A stretch of 36,969 bases of DNA from an uncultured Bacteroides sp. (GCA_949289295.1 CASENM010000044.1:1-36969), one strand, 5' to 3'; numbered from the stretch's first letter, positions 6,862 through 16,241 are shown. Program-made: numbers and translations. Notes: generated by a model from the letters alone, not told the origin.

Positions 6862-9800
6862 TCATTTCACATCATCCGTCCGGCGGACAGGCACGGTAAA
6901 CCATACCGTAAACCCTCCCCCCTCTGCCGGACAGGCGTTGATGCGGCATCCTCTCCGCCCGGCAAATTCATCGTGGTCACGGATTATCTGCTTGCAGACC
7001 AGATATTCGGTACCGCCCGGCGTCCGGCTGTTCCCGTCGGCACACATCCGCCCCTTGTCCGGATAGAACAGGGCATCCAGCACCTCCTGCGGCAGATTCC
7101 GGCGGCAGTCGGTGAAATTCACACGCACAAAATCGCCCTCCCTGAAAACCGCAAGCCGGAGCCGGCCCGGCACCGGAGTCCGCACAGCCTCGTCCGTCAG
7201 GTTCTCCAACAAGAAACGCAACAGCACGGCATCTCCCGTGGCCCGGAGCGGTTCGGCCTCCACATCCAGCTCCAGCCCGAAAGGCAGCCTGCGCGTCAGT
7301 CTGGCCAGATATTTCGGCATGCCCTCAGCCAGCGCTTTCATGTCCACCTCCGCCCGGCGGAAAGTCACCTCCTCCAATTGCCGCGCCGCACACGAAGTCA
7401 GCAGCGAGAAGACATCCCTGTAATACTCCACCAGTTCGGCCATATCGTCAAGAATCACCTTCCGCTCCGCCGGGTCCGCCCTGTTCAGCCGATCCGCCAT
7501 CTGCCGGATACGGTTCGGGTAATAAATGGTTTCGTGCTTGATGGTCGACAGGCAGTTGTCGAGCACCATGTTCTGCACATGAAGCTGGTTTTCCTCAAAA
7601 AGAACCCTCCGTGCCTCATCCTGGGCCAGTTCGATGTCATGGCATTTCCGGTTCACCTGCACAATGGTGTTATACAGGATTACCGCCAGATAATTGCCCA
7701 CCAGCTCCACCAGCAGCCTGTCTTCCTCGCGCAGATACGGCCGTGCCGGCAGCAGGGCCAACACCCCCACGCAGTGCTTCCCCCCTCCGGCCTCCACCCA
7801 CAGCGGCAGACAGCTCCAGGCCATCCCTTCCGCCCATTGCAGCCGACCGTTCTCATAACATCTGCGCACACGGCCGGACCATTCCTCCCCGTCCACTTTC
7901 CGGTAACAGGCAAGCTTCAGTCCGCGGGTCTCCTCATCGGCCACAGCCAGCGCCAGATTACCGAGCGGGACCAGTTCGTTCATTTCGCGGAACATGGCCT
8001 GCACCACCTGCTCCGCCACGTCATGATTTTCTCCTTCCGTACGCAGAGAGGCCGAAAAAATGGTCCGGTTGACCGCAAACACCTGTTCGATATGATACCG
8101 GTAGCGCAGACGGCGGCGCAGATAGAGCACATAATAGGCTACCAGACACCCGACTACAATCAGGATGAAAATGGAAAGGGCTATCCGCTTGTTGCCTGCC
8201 GACTGACGCATCTGCCGGCAATATTCTTCCAGCGACGAGTCACGGCTCAGACGTTTGTAAAGCGAAGCATAGGCCGCATTATTATACCGGTAACGGCGGA
8301 AGTCGTTCAGAGCCAGCGAAGCCACTGCCGCCTCGTTGCGCACATCGAGCAGAATGTAATAGTCGGTGTCGAAATGGCCGGCCAGCCATGCCAGTTCGGC
8401 GGCTTCACCGTCACTGTAGAGAGAAAGCAGGGGGGCTTGCCTCCCGGAATATTCCAGATAATGCGCATTCATGTAATGGAGCACGCTGTCGGCCAGCTCG
8501 ATGGCGGTATGGTAGTCACCGTTCACGTTACAGTCGTACACCCAGTTGGCATAATCATCGGCGATGGCCAGCAGACTGTCATAGGCGCTCACCGCCGGCG
8601 AACCGGCAGGATGCGTGCCGGCCGCGTCACCGGAACGGGTGCATCCGGCCAGACCGGAAATCCCGGCCAGCATGACAACCGACAAAACCCGTTTCACACC
8701 TTTCGGCAGGCAGAAGCTGAACCGGCTTCCCCGTCCGGGACGGCTTGCAATCTCAAACCGGCATACCTCGAACACCTTGTTGGTCTTCCGGTATTTCTCG
8801 ATGATGCCTTTGCAGTTCATCAGCCCGAAACCGTGGCCTTTCTGCTTATGGAGCTGTACGGCATCGGCGGCGGTATCCGTCCCGATGAGACTTGAATCAT
8901 ACACCTTTTCCCCGAGAATCCGGCGTATATCCTTTTCTGAAAGTCCCGGACCGTCATCCGTCACCGACACCTCCACACAATCCTCCTTTTCCTCCGCAGC
9001 AAGTGAGACATGGCCCCCTTCCTGCGTATATTTCCGGGCATTTTCGGCCAATGTGTTGATCATGAACAGCGTCAGTGCCTTGTCGGCCTTCACGACGGCG
9101 GACGTATCCTCCACCGCCAGCTGCTGATGTTTCATTTCAAACGAACGGCGTCCCTTGGCCACCATCGCAAACAACTCCTGCAGGGCGAAATTCTCTATTT
9201 TCAGACTCAGCGTACCCTGACGCATCTTGATCCACAAGGCCAATATGTCGTTATACTCGTTGATTTTGTCGGTCAGCTCCCGGATATAGTCCAGTTTGCC
9301 TTTCTCCACCTCTTCGTTTCTTCCGGCAGTCCCTTTCCGCAATTTCCTGATTTCGTTCGCCACCCGGTCGATAAACGGAAGGATGCCGGTCACGATGCCC
9401 AGACAGGCCTTCTTCACCACGTTCTGGCATTTGTTTTCCGCCAGATGCTGACAATGCACATACTGCTCCTTCTCCAGCCGCTTCCTCGCGTCGTCCAGCG
9501 AAACCAGATTCAGACCGTTCTCGACGGTCCAGGCCAGATAAGGAAGCAGCAACCCGACCAGACCCTGCTCTTCCTTGCCCAGAGGCGACGGCAGCAGAAG
9601 CCACAAGGTGCCTACCTCCTCATTCTTTCCGGGAGGAACCAGCGGAAAAGACAGGACCGAATCTTTCCCGTCCCAAGGATTCACGCCTTCCCCGTCCTCC
9701 TTCAGGACAATCCGCAGATCCTCGGCACGGAACACTTCCTGCAGACCGGCTTTCACGGCCCCGCTCACGGCATGGGCCACATCCTCCTGCGTCGTGGCAT

Positions 9801-11271
9801 CAGGCGGCACCGCCCCTGTGACGTGCTGGCAAAGCAGGAGCACACGCTTAAGCTCAGCCACATACAAGCCGTTTCTCCGTTTCCAGTAGCGGTTGAGCAC
9901 GACAAACAGGCCTACCAGCACCAGAAATCCGCCTATCACCAGCACCAGTAGCGCGTTGAGTTGCTTCCCTTCGCGCTCCAGGGCCGCAAAACGGCTCTCC
10001 AGCTCCTTGTCCTGACGGGTATAGTCGAGAATGTCCAGATAAATGTTGCGGTTATAGTCCGACTCTGCCTTTCTTCCCAATGCCGAATAGCTCCGGCTCA
10101 ACTGCTCGCGCAGCCGCGCAATCCATTCAGGCACAGTCTTGATGCCCTCATCGTTGATCCATGCCAGTTCGATGGACGAAGTCTGGCCGGGGATGTACGT
10201 CCGCAGCCGGTCGGCCGTGTCATTGCAGTGATAATACCGTTCATGATGCAGGTTTACATAGTCAAGCGCGGCTTCCAGATTGGGAAGCGCCTTTTCCGAC
10301 TGTCCGGAATAGTTGTAATAAGTAGCGATGGTCCGGTAGGTACCCGAAATCTGATACCAGTCGCCGTATTCCTTGAAAAGTTTCAGGGCGTGACGGGCAA
10401 ATCGCAGCGGCAGACTGTCCACGGGCAGCTCGTCAGGATTCACCATCCTCAGAAGTCCCGGCTTTTCCCGCTGCAGCAGTTCCCGGTTGCTGCGGAAGTT
10501 CAGCAATTCGGCCATGGCCTGCAGGGCATTCGCCTCAAAATAAACATAGCCGCCATGCGCACTCGCCTGCAGGCATTCCGTCAGATAAGAGAACTCGCCT
10601 GCCACGACCTCTTCGTGTGTGGGAGCCTCATACATCCCCCCCGAGCCGCGCATATACAGATAATAAAGCCATTGCCCTTCATCATCCCGCAAGGTGGCGG
10701 GCGGAATGGAATCAATGGCGGCCAGCGACTCACGGTCCTGCTCCAGATAATAGTAATAGATGCCCGACACGATGCCGAACTCCGAAAGCGCGTAGTTCAT
10801 CCGCCGGAGCAGATGCGCGTCGCTCCGGAAGCCGCTGTCCTCCTGCAGACGGCGGATACGCCTCAAGGCACTGTTCCGGTAGTCATAAAACTCCTTGTTC
10901 ATGGATGTGCGCTGGCAGATTTTCATCATCCCCACATCGGCAATCAGCCGTTCTATTTCGTTGCCGCCTGTTTCAGAAGCCTGACGGTAGAGTGCGGCGG
11001 CCCGTTCAAAGTCCATCTCCATGAACGCGCAGAAAGCGCGGTTGTTCAATGCTTCCGCCTTTCTCGAACCGCTCCCTGCAGCCGCCCTCCAGGCTTCGTC
11101 CGCCAGGCGCGACGCCTCCTCCAGGTTCTTGTAACGCATCTCATAAGAAAGGGCATTCAGCGAATCGGCACGGCGGCCGGCCTCCGTCTGGCGGACCGGA
11201 CGTATGCATGAGCACCCTATCAGTACGCACAGCCACGCCAAAATTACTCCTTTCAATCTGCTGACACTCAT
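6862..11271 (-). CDS. Very large double sensor histidine kinase (DUF5112/DUF5113-like), fusion of two lipoprotein-type kinases
   Basis: 1469 aa from the ATG at 11271. Seen in order: a lipoprotein-like signal (LAWLCVLIGCSC); a TPR-rich sensor region to about residue 420; a membrane segment (LLVLVIGGFLVLVGLFVVL); a GAF-like region; and a coiled linker. The first HATPase has an N-box near 737-745 (LFMINTLAENARKYT), G1 near 772 (DDGPGLS) and G2 near 811 (GHGFGLMN). At about residues 858-877 a second lipoprotein-like signal (VVMLAGISGLAGC) begins a second half. That half has its own short sensor, a membrane segment, a GAF-like region, a dimerisation helix with His1246 (STIKHETIYYPNRI) and a degenerate ATPase. 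Known: Bacteroides DUF5112/5113 proteins look like this. A GTG at 11292 would overlap the -7 box, so the ATG at 11271 is preferred. Confidence 0.85.
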   Translation of the reverse strand: MSVSRLKGVILAWLCVLIGCSCIRPVRQTEAGRRADSLNALSYEMRYKNLEEASRLADEAWRAAAGSGSRKAEALNNRAFCAFMEMDFERAAALYRQASETGGNEIERLIADVGMMKICQRTSMNKEFYDYRNSALRRIRRLQEDSGFRSDAHLLRRMNYALSEFGIVSGIYYYYLEQDRESLAAIDSIPPATLRDDEGQWLYYLYMRGSGGMYEAPTHEEVVAGEFSYLTECLQASAHGGYVYFEANALQAMAELLNFRSNRELLQREKPGLLRMVNPDELPVDSLPLRFARHALKLFKEYGDWYQISGTYRTIATYYNYSGQSEKALPNLEAALDYVNLHHERYYHCNDTADRLRTYIPGQTSSIELAWINDEGIKTVPEWIARLREQLSRSYSALGRKAESDYNRNIYLDILDYTRQDKELESRFAALEREGKQLNALLVLVIGGFLVLVGLFVVLNRYWKRRNGLYVAELKRVLLLCQHVTGAVPPDATTQEDVAHAVSGAVKAGLQEVFRAEDLRIVLKEDGEGVNPWDGKDSVLSFPLVPPGKNEEVGTLWLLLPSPLGKEEQGLVGLLLPYLAWTVENGLNLVSLDDARKRLEKEQYVHCQHLAENKCQNVVKKACLGIVTGILPFIDRVANEIRKLRKGTAGRNEEVEKGKLDYIRELTDKINEYNDILALWIKMRQGTLSLKIENFALQELFAMVAKGRRSFEMKHQQLAVEDTSAVVKADKALTLFMINTLAENARKYTQEGGHVSLAAEEKEDCVEVSVTDDGPGLSEKDIRRILGEKVYDSSLIGTDTAADAVQLHKQKGHGFGLMNCKGIIEKYRKTNKVFEVCRFEIASRPGRGSRFSFCLPKGVKRVLSVVMLAGISGLAGCTRSGDAAGTHPAGSPAVSAYDSLLAIADDYANWVYDCNVNGDYHTAIELADSVLHYMNAHYLEYSGRQAPLLSLYSDGEAAELAWLAGHFDTDYYILLDVRNEAAVASLALNDFRRYRYNNAAYASLYKRLSRDSSLEEYCRQMRQSAGNKRIALSIFILIVVGCLVAYYVLYLRRRLRYRYHIEQVFAVNRTIFSASLRTEGENHDVAEQVVQAMFREMNELVPLGNLALAVADEETRGLKLACYRKVDGEEWSGRVRRCYENGRLQWAEGMAWSCLPLWVEAGGGKHCVGVLALLPARPYLREEDRLLVELVGNYLAVILYNTIVQVNRKCHDIELAQDEARRVLFEENQLHVQNMVLDNCLSTIKHETIYYPNRIRQMADRLNRADPAERKVILDDMAELVEYYRDVFSLLTSCAARQLEEVTFRRAEVDMKALAEGMPKYLARLTRRLPFGLELDVEAEPLRATGDAVLLRFLLENLTDEAVRTPVPGRLRLAVFREGDFVRVNFTDCRRNLPQEVLDALFYPDKGRMCADGNSRTPGGTEYLVCKQIIRDHDEFAGRRGCRINACPAEGGGFTVWFTVPVRRTDDVK

Positions 11272-11291
11272 TTTTCCGAAAAACATTTCCA

Positions 11292-11299
11292 CAAATGTA
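11292..11299 (-). promoter_or_regulatory. -7 box for the signalling operon
   Basis: The minus strand reads TACATTTG, an exact TAnnTTTG match, 20 bases before the ATG at 11271. The -33 element is weak (TTGG about 12 bases upstream), suggesting control by an activator. Confidence 0.5.
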
Positions 11300-11771
11300 G
11301 AAAGTTCTGTCCAATCTCATGCGGCCGGCGGATTTAAAAAATGAAAATAACCGTGTCAATCATGAATGGTCCTGGCCTCTTGATTGATTATCGCCACCAG
11401 CGCCTGCTTGTTTTTGATATGCCCCACATAGCCCAAGACGTTTGCGGATATTTACAAAAAAAGAGAAAGAGACTGTCCCAAACTGGAAATCTGCCTGCAG
11501 TCGTACCATTCCGACGAGTGGAAGGATTCACATATCGTAGACCGGCACGCATAAAATGCGTTTCGCCGGGCGATATTCCACTACGTCCAGAATGGCATTA
11601 CCTTACTGCCAGTCAGATTTCCAGTTTGAGACAGCCTCTTCCTTATATAAGTTCTTGAAGTCCGCTTCAATTTGCCGGTAGGATTCTGAAATTGCCTCCG
11701 GTAAAAGGAACCGGGAACAAGCTCAAAAGATGCCTTCTAAAGTTAATTGATTGGACAATCCGAACAGGCTC
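11300..11771. other. Intergenic stretch carrying a hairpin element
   Basis: No intact gene is supported. A MITE-like inverted-repeat element occupies 11467-11640. To its left, on the minus strand at about 11363-11455, a frame without a start reads VLGYVGHIKNKQALVAI and ends TIHD-stop. It could be a gene tail cut by the element, but I do not recognise it. Nothing is evident from 11641 to 11771. Confidence 0.5.
11467..11640. mobile_element. MITE-like 174-bp element with 27-bp inverted ends
   Basis: The ends 11467-11493 and 11614-11640 are inverted repeats matching at 25 of 27 positions (left end begins AAGAGACTGTCCCAAACTGG). The inner parts also pair imperfectly (around 11504-11525 with 11568-11596), so the whole element can fold into one long hairpin. 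No coding capacity and no clear target-site duplication are seen. It may instead be an oversized terminator. Confidence 0.5.
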
Positions 11772-11948
11772 TTATTTTTTAGACTCTTCCAAAGACACTT
11801 TTCTGAATTCCTTCAGCAACTTTTCCAGTTCCAAAGAAGCTTTGCGGGCACGTGTTCCGGCTGCCTTGTTACCTTTTTCAGCCTGCAGTTCCGCATCGGT
11901 CAGCAGAGAAGCGGCCATTTCTTTGATTTTTACAATCAACTCGTTCAT
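11772..11948 (-). CDS. Histone H1-like protein (Bacteroides Hc1-type), 58 aa
   Basis: Seen: MNELIVKIKEMAASLLTDAE, then a Lys/Arg/Ala-rich middle (KGNKAAGTRARKASLELEK), ending FRKVSLEESKK before a TAA. This closely fits the short histone H1-like proteins annotated throughout Bacteroides: a single charged amphipathic helix lacking the long Lys/Ala tail of eukaryotic or chlamydial H1. Inference: a nucleoid-associated protein. It is a single-gene unit with a good promoter 32 bases upstream of the ATG. The next gene upstream on the same strand is tilS. Confidence 0.88.
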   Translation of the reverse strand: MNELIVKIKEMAASLLTDAELQAEKGNKAAGTRARKASLELEKLLKEFRKVSLEESKK

Positions 11949-11979
11949 AGTCTTAACCGTTTTTTAAATTAAACATGTT

Positions 11980-12008
11980 CAAAGGTAAACACATTTTCCT
12001 CACTACAA
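11980..12008 (-). promoter_or_regulatory. Promoter of the histone H1-like gene
   Basis: The minus strand has TTG at 12008-12006, an 18-nt spacer and TACCTTTG at 11987-11980, close to the Bacteroidetes consensus. Confidence 0.6.
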
Positions 12009-12065
12009 TTCATTCGGACCCTATTTTTTACATCTTTTAATAATAAACCGGTTCATTCATGTCAT

Positions 12066-13349
12066 TTACCCCCCTTTCACCCATATTTTCATCACTCTCC
12101 GGGTCTCTGGAGTGACCCTGAAACGGTTGTCCGTACGTTCTCCCACCAGCCACACGATGTCACCGCCGCAGCTCACCACCCATTGGCGTTCTTTCACGAA
12201 GAGGGAAAGCTTGCGGTCGCGCAGATAGTTTCTGACTGACTTGAAGCCCTTCATCCCGAACGGCACGAAACGGTCGCCCGGCTTCCACTTGCGCAGCACG
12301 GGAGGACCCTTCAGCTTGTCCGCGTCGAGGCAGGCCATGCCGGGGTCTTTCGGCACTTCAAACGGCCGATCGGTTTCCGTCACTTCCACGCCCAGCGCCG
12401 GAAGCGGTTCCTCCTCCTCTTCTTTCCGTTTCCAGCGGAGCTTCCCGTGGTCGGTCAGCAGTGTATGGGTAGGGGTCAGAAACACGCGGCCCGACACGCC
12501 CTCTTCCAGACAGCGGAACAGATCGTCCTGCTGAGAGGCGTTCATCCCCAGCGGACGGGTCACCTCGTGAAGCACCGACCGCGGAGCCGTCTCACGGAGC
12601 AGGGCCGCCCCGTCCAGTGCGCCGGCATCGTCTGTCACCCGTTTCACGGCCTCTTCCATCGCCCGGCGATAGACATCGGCCACTTCAGCCAGCCGGGCTG
12701 CCGTGCGGTCGATGCTCTCCACAACCGACGGATTGATGGTTTCCAGCATCGGAATCACCTGCAGACGGAGCTTGTTGCGTGTAAATTCATCCTGCAGGTT
12801 CGTGCTGTCGGTCACGTAATCCTGCCCCAGCCGCTCCAGATAGGCCAGAATTTCCTGCCGGTCCACGCAGAGCAGCGGGCGTACCACCCGTCCGTTCACC
12901 GCCCGGATGCCCTGCAGTCCGCCGATACCCGTACCTCTCACCAGATTCAGGAGAAAAGTTTCCACACTGTCGTTGCGGTGATGCGCCACCGCCACCACCC
13001 CCGCTCCGGTCTCGTCAAGCAGCCGGTGGAACCACTCGTAGCGCAGCTCCCTTGCCGCCATTTCTATGGAGATGCCATGCCCGGCCGCATATCCTTCCGT
13101 GTCAAAACCGGTCTTGTGCAGCCTCACGCCCAGTCTCTCCGCCAGCCGGGTCACAAACACCTCGTCGCGCACCGACTCCTCCCCCCGCAGATGGAAATTG
13201 CAGTGCGCCGCCTCACAGCGGTAGCCCAGACGGAGCAGCACACGCAGCAAGGCCACCGAATCGGCCCCTCCGCTCAGCGCCACCAGCACCCTGTCCTCCG
13301 TCCCGAACAGATGTTTTTCCCTTATGAATTCACTGACTTTCCGTTCCAT
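12066..13349 (-). CDS. tilS: tRNA(Ile)-lysidine synthase TilS
   Basis: 427 aa from the ATG at 13349. Seen: the N-type ATP pyrophosphatase P-loop VALSGGADSVALL near residues 22-34, AHCNFHLRGEES, and HHRNDSVETFLLNLVRGTG. The C-terminal TilS domain has LRKWKPGDRFVPFGMKGFKS. Known: TilS ligates lysine to C34 of the CAU-anticodon tRNA-Ile, changing its decoding from AUG to AUA, and is essential in most bacteria. Length fits the family. An ATG one codon upstream at 13352 is also possible. A GTG at 13361 is less likely. It is divergent from feoB, with about 117 bases between the starts. Confidence 0.95.
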   Translation of the reverse strand: MERKVSEFIREKHLFGTEDRVLVALSGGADSVALLRVLLRLGYRCEAAHCNFHLRGEESVRDEVFVTRLAERLGVRLHKTGFDTEGYAAGHGISIEMAARELRYEWFHRLLDETGAGVVAVAHHRNDSVETFLLNLVRGTGIGGLQGIRAVNGRVVRPLLCVDRQEILAYLERLGQDYVTDSTNLQDEFTRNKLRLQVIPMLETINPSVVESIDRTAARLAEVADVYRRAMEEAVKRVTDDAGALDGAALLRETAPRSVLHEVTRPLGMNASQQDDLFRCLEEGVSGRVFLTPTHTLLTDHGKLRWKRKEEEEEPLPALGVEVTETDRPFEVPKDPGMACLDADKLKGPPVLRKWKPGDRFVPFGMKGFKSVRNYLRDRKLSLFVKERQWVVSCGGDIVWLVGERTDNRFRVTPETRRVMKIWVKGG

Positions 13350-13393
13350 CATAACCCACACTTCACTTTCCTATTTAAAAACAATCTAAATAA

Positions 13394-13425
13394 TTTGCAT
13401 GAACCGATTCTATCGGCTAAATTTG
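13394..13425 (+). promoter_or_regulatory. Promoter of the feoAB operon
   Basis: TTTG at 13394-13397, a 20-nt spacer, then TAAATTTG at 13418-13425, about 40 bases before the feoB ATG. No clear Fur box was recognised. Confidence 0.65.
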
Positions 13426-13466
13426 CGGCAAACTTACAAAAATACAACGAACTTAAAAAATAAAAC

Positions 13467-15941
13467 ATGAGACTCTCTGAATTGGAAACCGGCCAGAAAG
13501 GGGTGATCGTCAAAGTTGTCGGTCACGGAGGATTCCGCCGGCGGATCATCGAAATGGGGTTCATCAAAGGAAAGACAGTGGAGGTTGTGCTCAACGCGCC
13601 GCTGAAGGACCCCGTAAAATATAAAGTGATGGGCTACGAAGTGTCGCTCCGGCGTCAGGAAGCGGCCATGATTGAGATAATGAGCGAGGAAGAGGCGCGC
13701 AGGCAAAGCGAAGACAGCACGTTCCTGAAGCCGATTACGCAGAACACGCCCGTGCCGGAAGAGACCATGAAACGCCTCGCGCTGGGCAAGCGGCGCACCA
13801 TCAACGTGGCACTGGTGGGCAACCCGAACTGCGGAAAGACCTCGCTCTTCAATGTCGCCTCCGGCGGACATGAGCACGTGGGCAACTACAGTGGGGTCAC
13901 CGTCGACGCCAAAGAGGGCCTGTTTGAGTTCCAGGGCTACCATTTCCGCCTGGTCGACCTGCCGGGCACTTATTCGCTCTCTGCCTACAGTCCCGAGGAG
14001 CTTTATGTGAGGAAACACATCATCGAGGAGACACCCGACGTGATCATCAACGTGGTGGACGCGGGCAACCTGGAACGCAACCTCTACCTCACCACACAGC
14101 TCATCGACATGAACGTGCGCATGGTCATCGCCCTCAACATGTTCGACGCGCTGGAGCACAGCGGAAACAAACTCGACATCCACGGGCTGAGCGAACTGCT
14201 GGGCGTGCCTATCGTGCCTACTGTCAGCCGGACGGGAAGAGGCGTCGACAACCTGTTCCACGTCATCATCGGCCTGTATGAGGGGGCCGACTTCATGCAG
14301 CAGAAGGGTGCAATCAAGAACGAGGTGCTGCGCGAGTTCCGCGAATGGCACGACCAGTGTGTCACCGGCCACAAGTACGAGGGACCGAAAGAGGAGGACC
14401 CCTTCGCCCACCAGAGCTTCATCCGCCACATCCATATCAACCACGGGGCGGAGATCGAGGCGAGCATCGAGGCGGTGAAGAAGGAAATCTGCAAGAACAC
14501 GGACATCCGCCACGAATATTCCACCCGCTTCCTGTCCATCAAGCTGCTCGAGAACGACAAGGATCTGGAAACGCGGGTCATCGCGCCCCTGCCTAACGGG
14601 AAAGAGATTCTCGCCGTGCGCGACAGGGAATCGGAACGCCTGAAGCAAGTGACCGGGGAGGACAGCGAACAGGCTGTCACCGACGCCAAATACGCCTTCA
14701 TCGCCGGCGCGCTGAAGGAGACCTACACCGAAACCAACACCGACACCGAGGCTTTCACGCGGGCGGTCGACAGCATCGTCACCCACCGTTTCTGGGGCTT
14801 CCCCATCTTCTTCATCTTCCTTTATATTATGTTCGAGGCGACTTTCATCCTGGGGGCCTATCCGCAGGAATGGATCGAATGGCTGGTGGAACTGCTCGGC
14901 ACGGGGGTCGACAAGCTCATGGCGCCCGGTCCGCTGAAAGACCTGATCATCGACGGAATCATCGGCGGCGTGGGAGGAGTCATCGTGTTCCTGCCCAACA
15001 TCCTGCTGCTCTACCTTTTCATCTCGTTCATGGAAGATTCCGGCTACATGGCCCGCGCGGCCTTCATCATGGACAAGATCATGCACAAGATGGGGCTCCA
15101 CGGCAAGTCGTTCATCCCCCTCATCATGGGATTCGGATGCAACGTGCCCGCCATCATGGCCTCACGCATCATCGAGAGCCGCAAGGCGCGTCTGGTCACC
15201 ATGCTCATCAATCCGCTGATGTCGTGCAGCGCGCGCCTGCCCATCTATCTGGTGCTCATCGGGGCGTTCTTCCCCTCCAGGGCCAGTCTGGTGCTGCTGT
15301 CCATCTATGCCATCGGCATCCTGCTGGCCGTGCTCATGGCCCGCGTGTTCACCAGATTCATCGTGAAGGGCGACGACAGTCCCTTCGTGATGGAGCTTCC
15401 CCCCTACCGCATGCCGACGGCCAAGGTCGTGGCGCGCCACACGTGGGAGAAAGGAAAACAGTATCTCAAGAAGATGGGAGGCATCATCATGATCGCGTCC
15501 ATCATCATCTGGTTCCTGGGCTACTACCCGAATCATGAGAACTACGCCACCACCGCCGAACAGCAGGAGAATTCCTACATCGGCCGTCTGGGCAAGACCA
15601 TCGAACCGGCCATCGAGCCGCTGGGCTTCGACTGGAAGATGGGCATCGGCATCCTCTCGGGCGTAGGCGCGAAAGAGCTGGTGGTCAGCACCCTGAGCGT
15701 GCTCTACACCAACGAGGACGACGTGGAGAACGTCAACCTGTCGGAACGCATCCCCATCACGCCCCTCGTGGCCTACTGCTACATGCTCTTCGTGCTGATC
15801 TACTTCCCGTGCATCGCCACGCTGGCGGCCATCAGGCAGGAGTCGGGAAGCTGGAAATGGGCCGTATTCGCCGCGGTCTACACCACGGCCCTGGCATGGC
15901 TGGTGTCGTTCGCGGTCTACCAGGTCGGACGGCTGATCTGA
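13467..15941 (+). CDS. feoB: Ferrous iron transporter FeoB with fused N-terminal FeoA domain
   Basis: 824 aa. Seen: residues 1-75 are a FeoA-type SH3 domain (MRLSELETGQKGVIVKVVGH, then RIIEMGFIKG). A G domain follows with G1 GNPNCGKTS at 118-126, the FeoB switch GNYSGVTVDAKEG and G3 DLPGTYSLS at 164-172. From about residue 440 there is a polytopic membrane region with paired Gate motifs (MEDSGYMARAAFIMD, GFGCNVPAIMASR). Known: FeoB carries Fe(II) across the inner membrane and FeoA supports it. The FeoA-FeoB fusion is normal in Bacteroides. It is followed after 28 bases by the small Cys-rich partner, so the two form an operon for anaerobic ferrous iron uptake. Confidence 0.97.
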   Translation: MRLSELETGQKGVIVKVVGHGGFRRRIIEMGFIKGKTVEVVLNAPLKDPVKYKVMGYEVSLRRQEAAMIEIMSEEEARRQSEDSTFLKPITQNTPVPEETMKRLALGKRRTINVALVGNPNCGKTSLFNVASGGHEHVGNYSGVTVDAKEGLFEFQGYHFRLVDLPGTYSLSAYSPEELYVRKHIIEETPDVIINVVDAGNLERNLYLTTQLIDMNVRMVIALNMFDALEHSGNKLDIHGLSELLGVPIVPTVSRTGRGVDNLFHVIIGLYEGADFMQQKGAIKNEVLREFREWHDQCVTGHKYEGPKEEDPFAHQSFIRHIHINHGAEIEASIEAVKKEICKNTDIRHEYSTRFLSIKLLENDKDLETRVIAPLPNGKEILAVRDRESERLKQVTGEDSEQAVTDAKYAFIAGALKETYTETNTDTEAFTRAVDSIVTHRFWGFPIFFIFLYIMFEATFILGAYPQEWIEWLVELLGTGVDKLMAPGPLKDLIIDGIIGGVGGVIVFLPNILLLYLFISFMEDSGYMARAAFIMDKIMHKMGLHGKSFIPLIMGFGCNVPAIMASRIIESRKARLVTMLINPLMSCSARLPIYLVLIGAFFPSRASLVLLSIYAIGILLAVLMARVFTRFIVKGDDSPFVMELPPYRMPTAKVVARHTWEKGKQYLKKMGGIIMIASIIIWFLGYYPNHENYATTAEQQENSYIGRLGKTIEPAIEPLGFDWKMGIGILSGVGAKELVVSTLSVLYTNEDDVENVNLSERIPITPLVAYCYMLFVLIYFPCIATLAAIRQESGSWKWAVFAAVYTTALAWLVSFAVYQVGRLI

Positions 15942-15969
15942 TTTCTCCAACTCCTTAAATTTCTGAAAG

Positions 15970-16155
15970 ATGCAAGACCTCATCGTTTACATCATCGTGG
16001 CCGGATGCGTGGTTTTCATGTTCCGCCACTATCTGAAAATCCTCTTCCGCAAGAAAGGCAAATCGCCCGGATGCGGAGGAGGATGCGACAGCTGTCCCTA
16101 TTCAAGGAAGAAAGACTGCGGTGAAGGCAGGAAGTTGTATCAGAATGAGAAATGA
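15970..16155 (+). CDS. FeoB-associated Cys-rich membrane protein
   Basis: 61 aa. Seen: an N-terminal membrane helix (LIVYIIVAGCVVFMF), a basic stretch (KILFRKKGK) and a Cys cluster (CGGGCDSCPYSRKKDC). Known: short proteins of this plan follow feoB in many Firmicutes and Bacteroidetes and are annotated as FeoB-associated. They may occupy the place of FeoC, possibly binding iron or an iron-sulfur centre, but no role is proven. The position 28 bases after feoB supports the call. Confidence 0.9.
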   Translation: MQDLIVYIIVAGCVVFMFRHYLKILFRKKGKSPGCGGGCDSCPYSRKKDCGEGRKLYQNEK

Positions 16156-16160
16156 TTCGG

Positions 16161-16241
16161 AACACAGAGATACGGAGACACGGAGCATTTATTTCATTGA
16201 TTTATAAACATGCTCTCTCCGTGCCTTTGTGTCTCCGTGTT
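16161..16241. terminator. Long imperfect hairpin after the feo operon
   Basis: Arms 16161-16188 and 16210-16241 are imperfect inverted repeats rich in the GAGACACGGAG word, followed by TTATTT on the plus strand. It lies between the convergent feo and fkp units and probably ends both transcripts. The GAGACACGGAGC word also occurs upstream of fkp near 19178, so it belongs to a dispersed repeat type. Confidence 0.6.

Noticed and set aside
6859-8895. Long plus-strand open frame (678 codons) opposite the double sensor kinase
   Set aside because: Its translation is rich in H, R, P and Q without any domain, as expected from the complement of G+C-rich coding sequence. The minus strand holds clear kinase motifs.
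11272-11292. GTG start for the double kinase seven codons upstream of the ATG
   Set aside because: It overlaps the exact -7 promoter box, so it would not lie in the transcript.
11341-11658. 105-codon plus-strand frame
   Set aside because: It crosses the MITE-like inverted repeat and has no recognisable domain or promoter.
13434-15101. Long minus-strand open frame (555 codons) opposite feoB
   Set aside because: Composition is typical of an antisense shadow and FeoA/FeoB motifs are certain on the plus strand.
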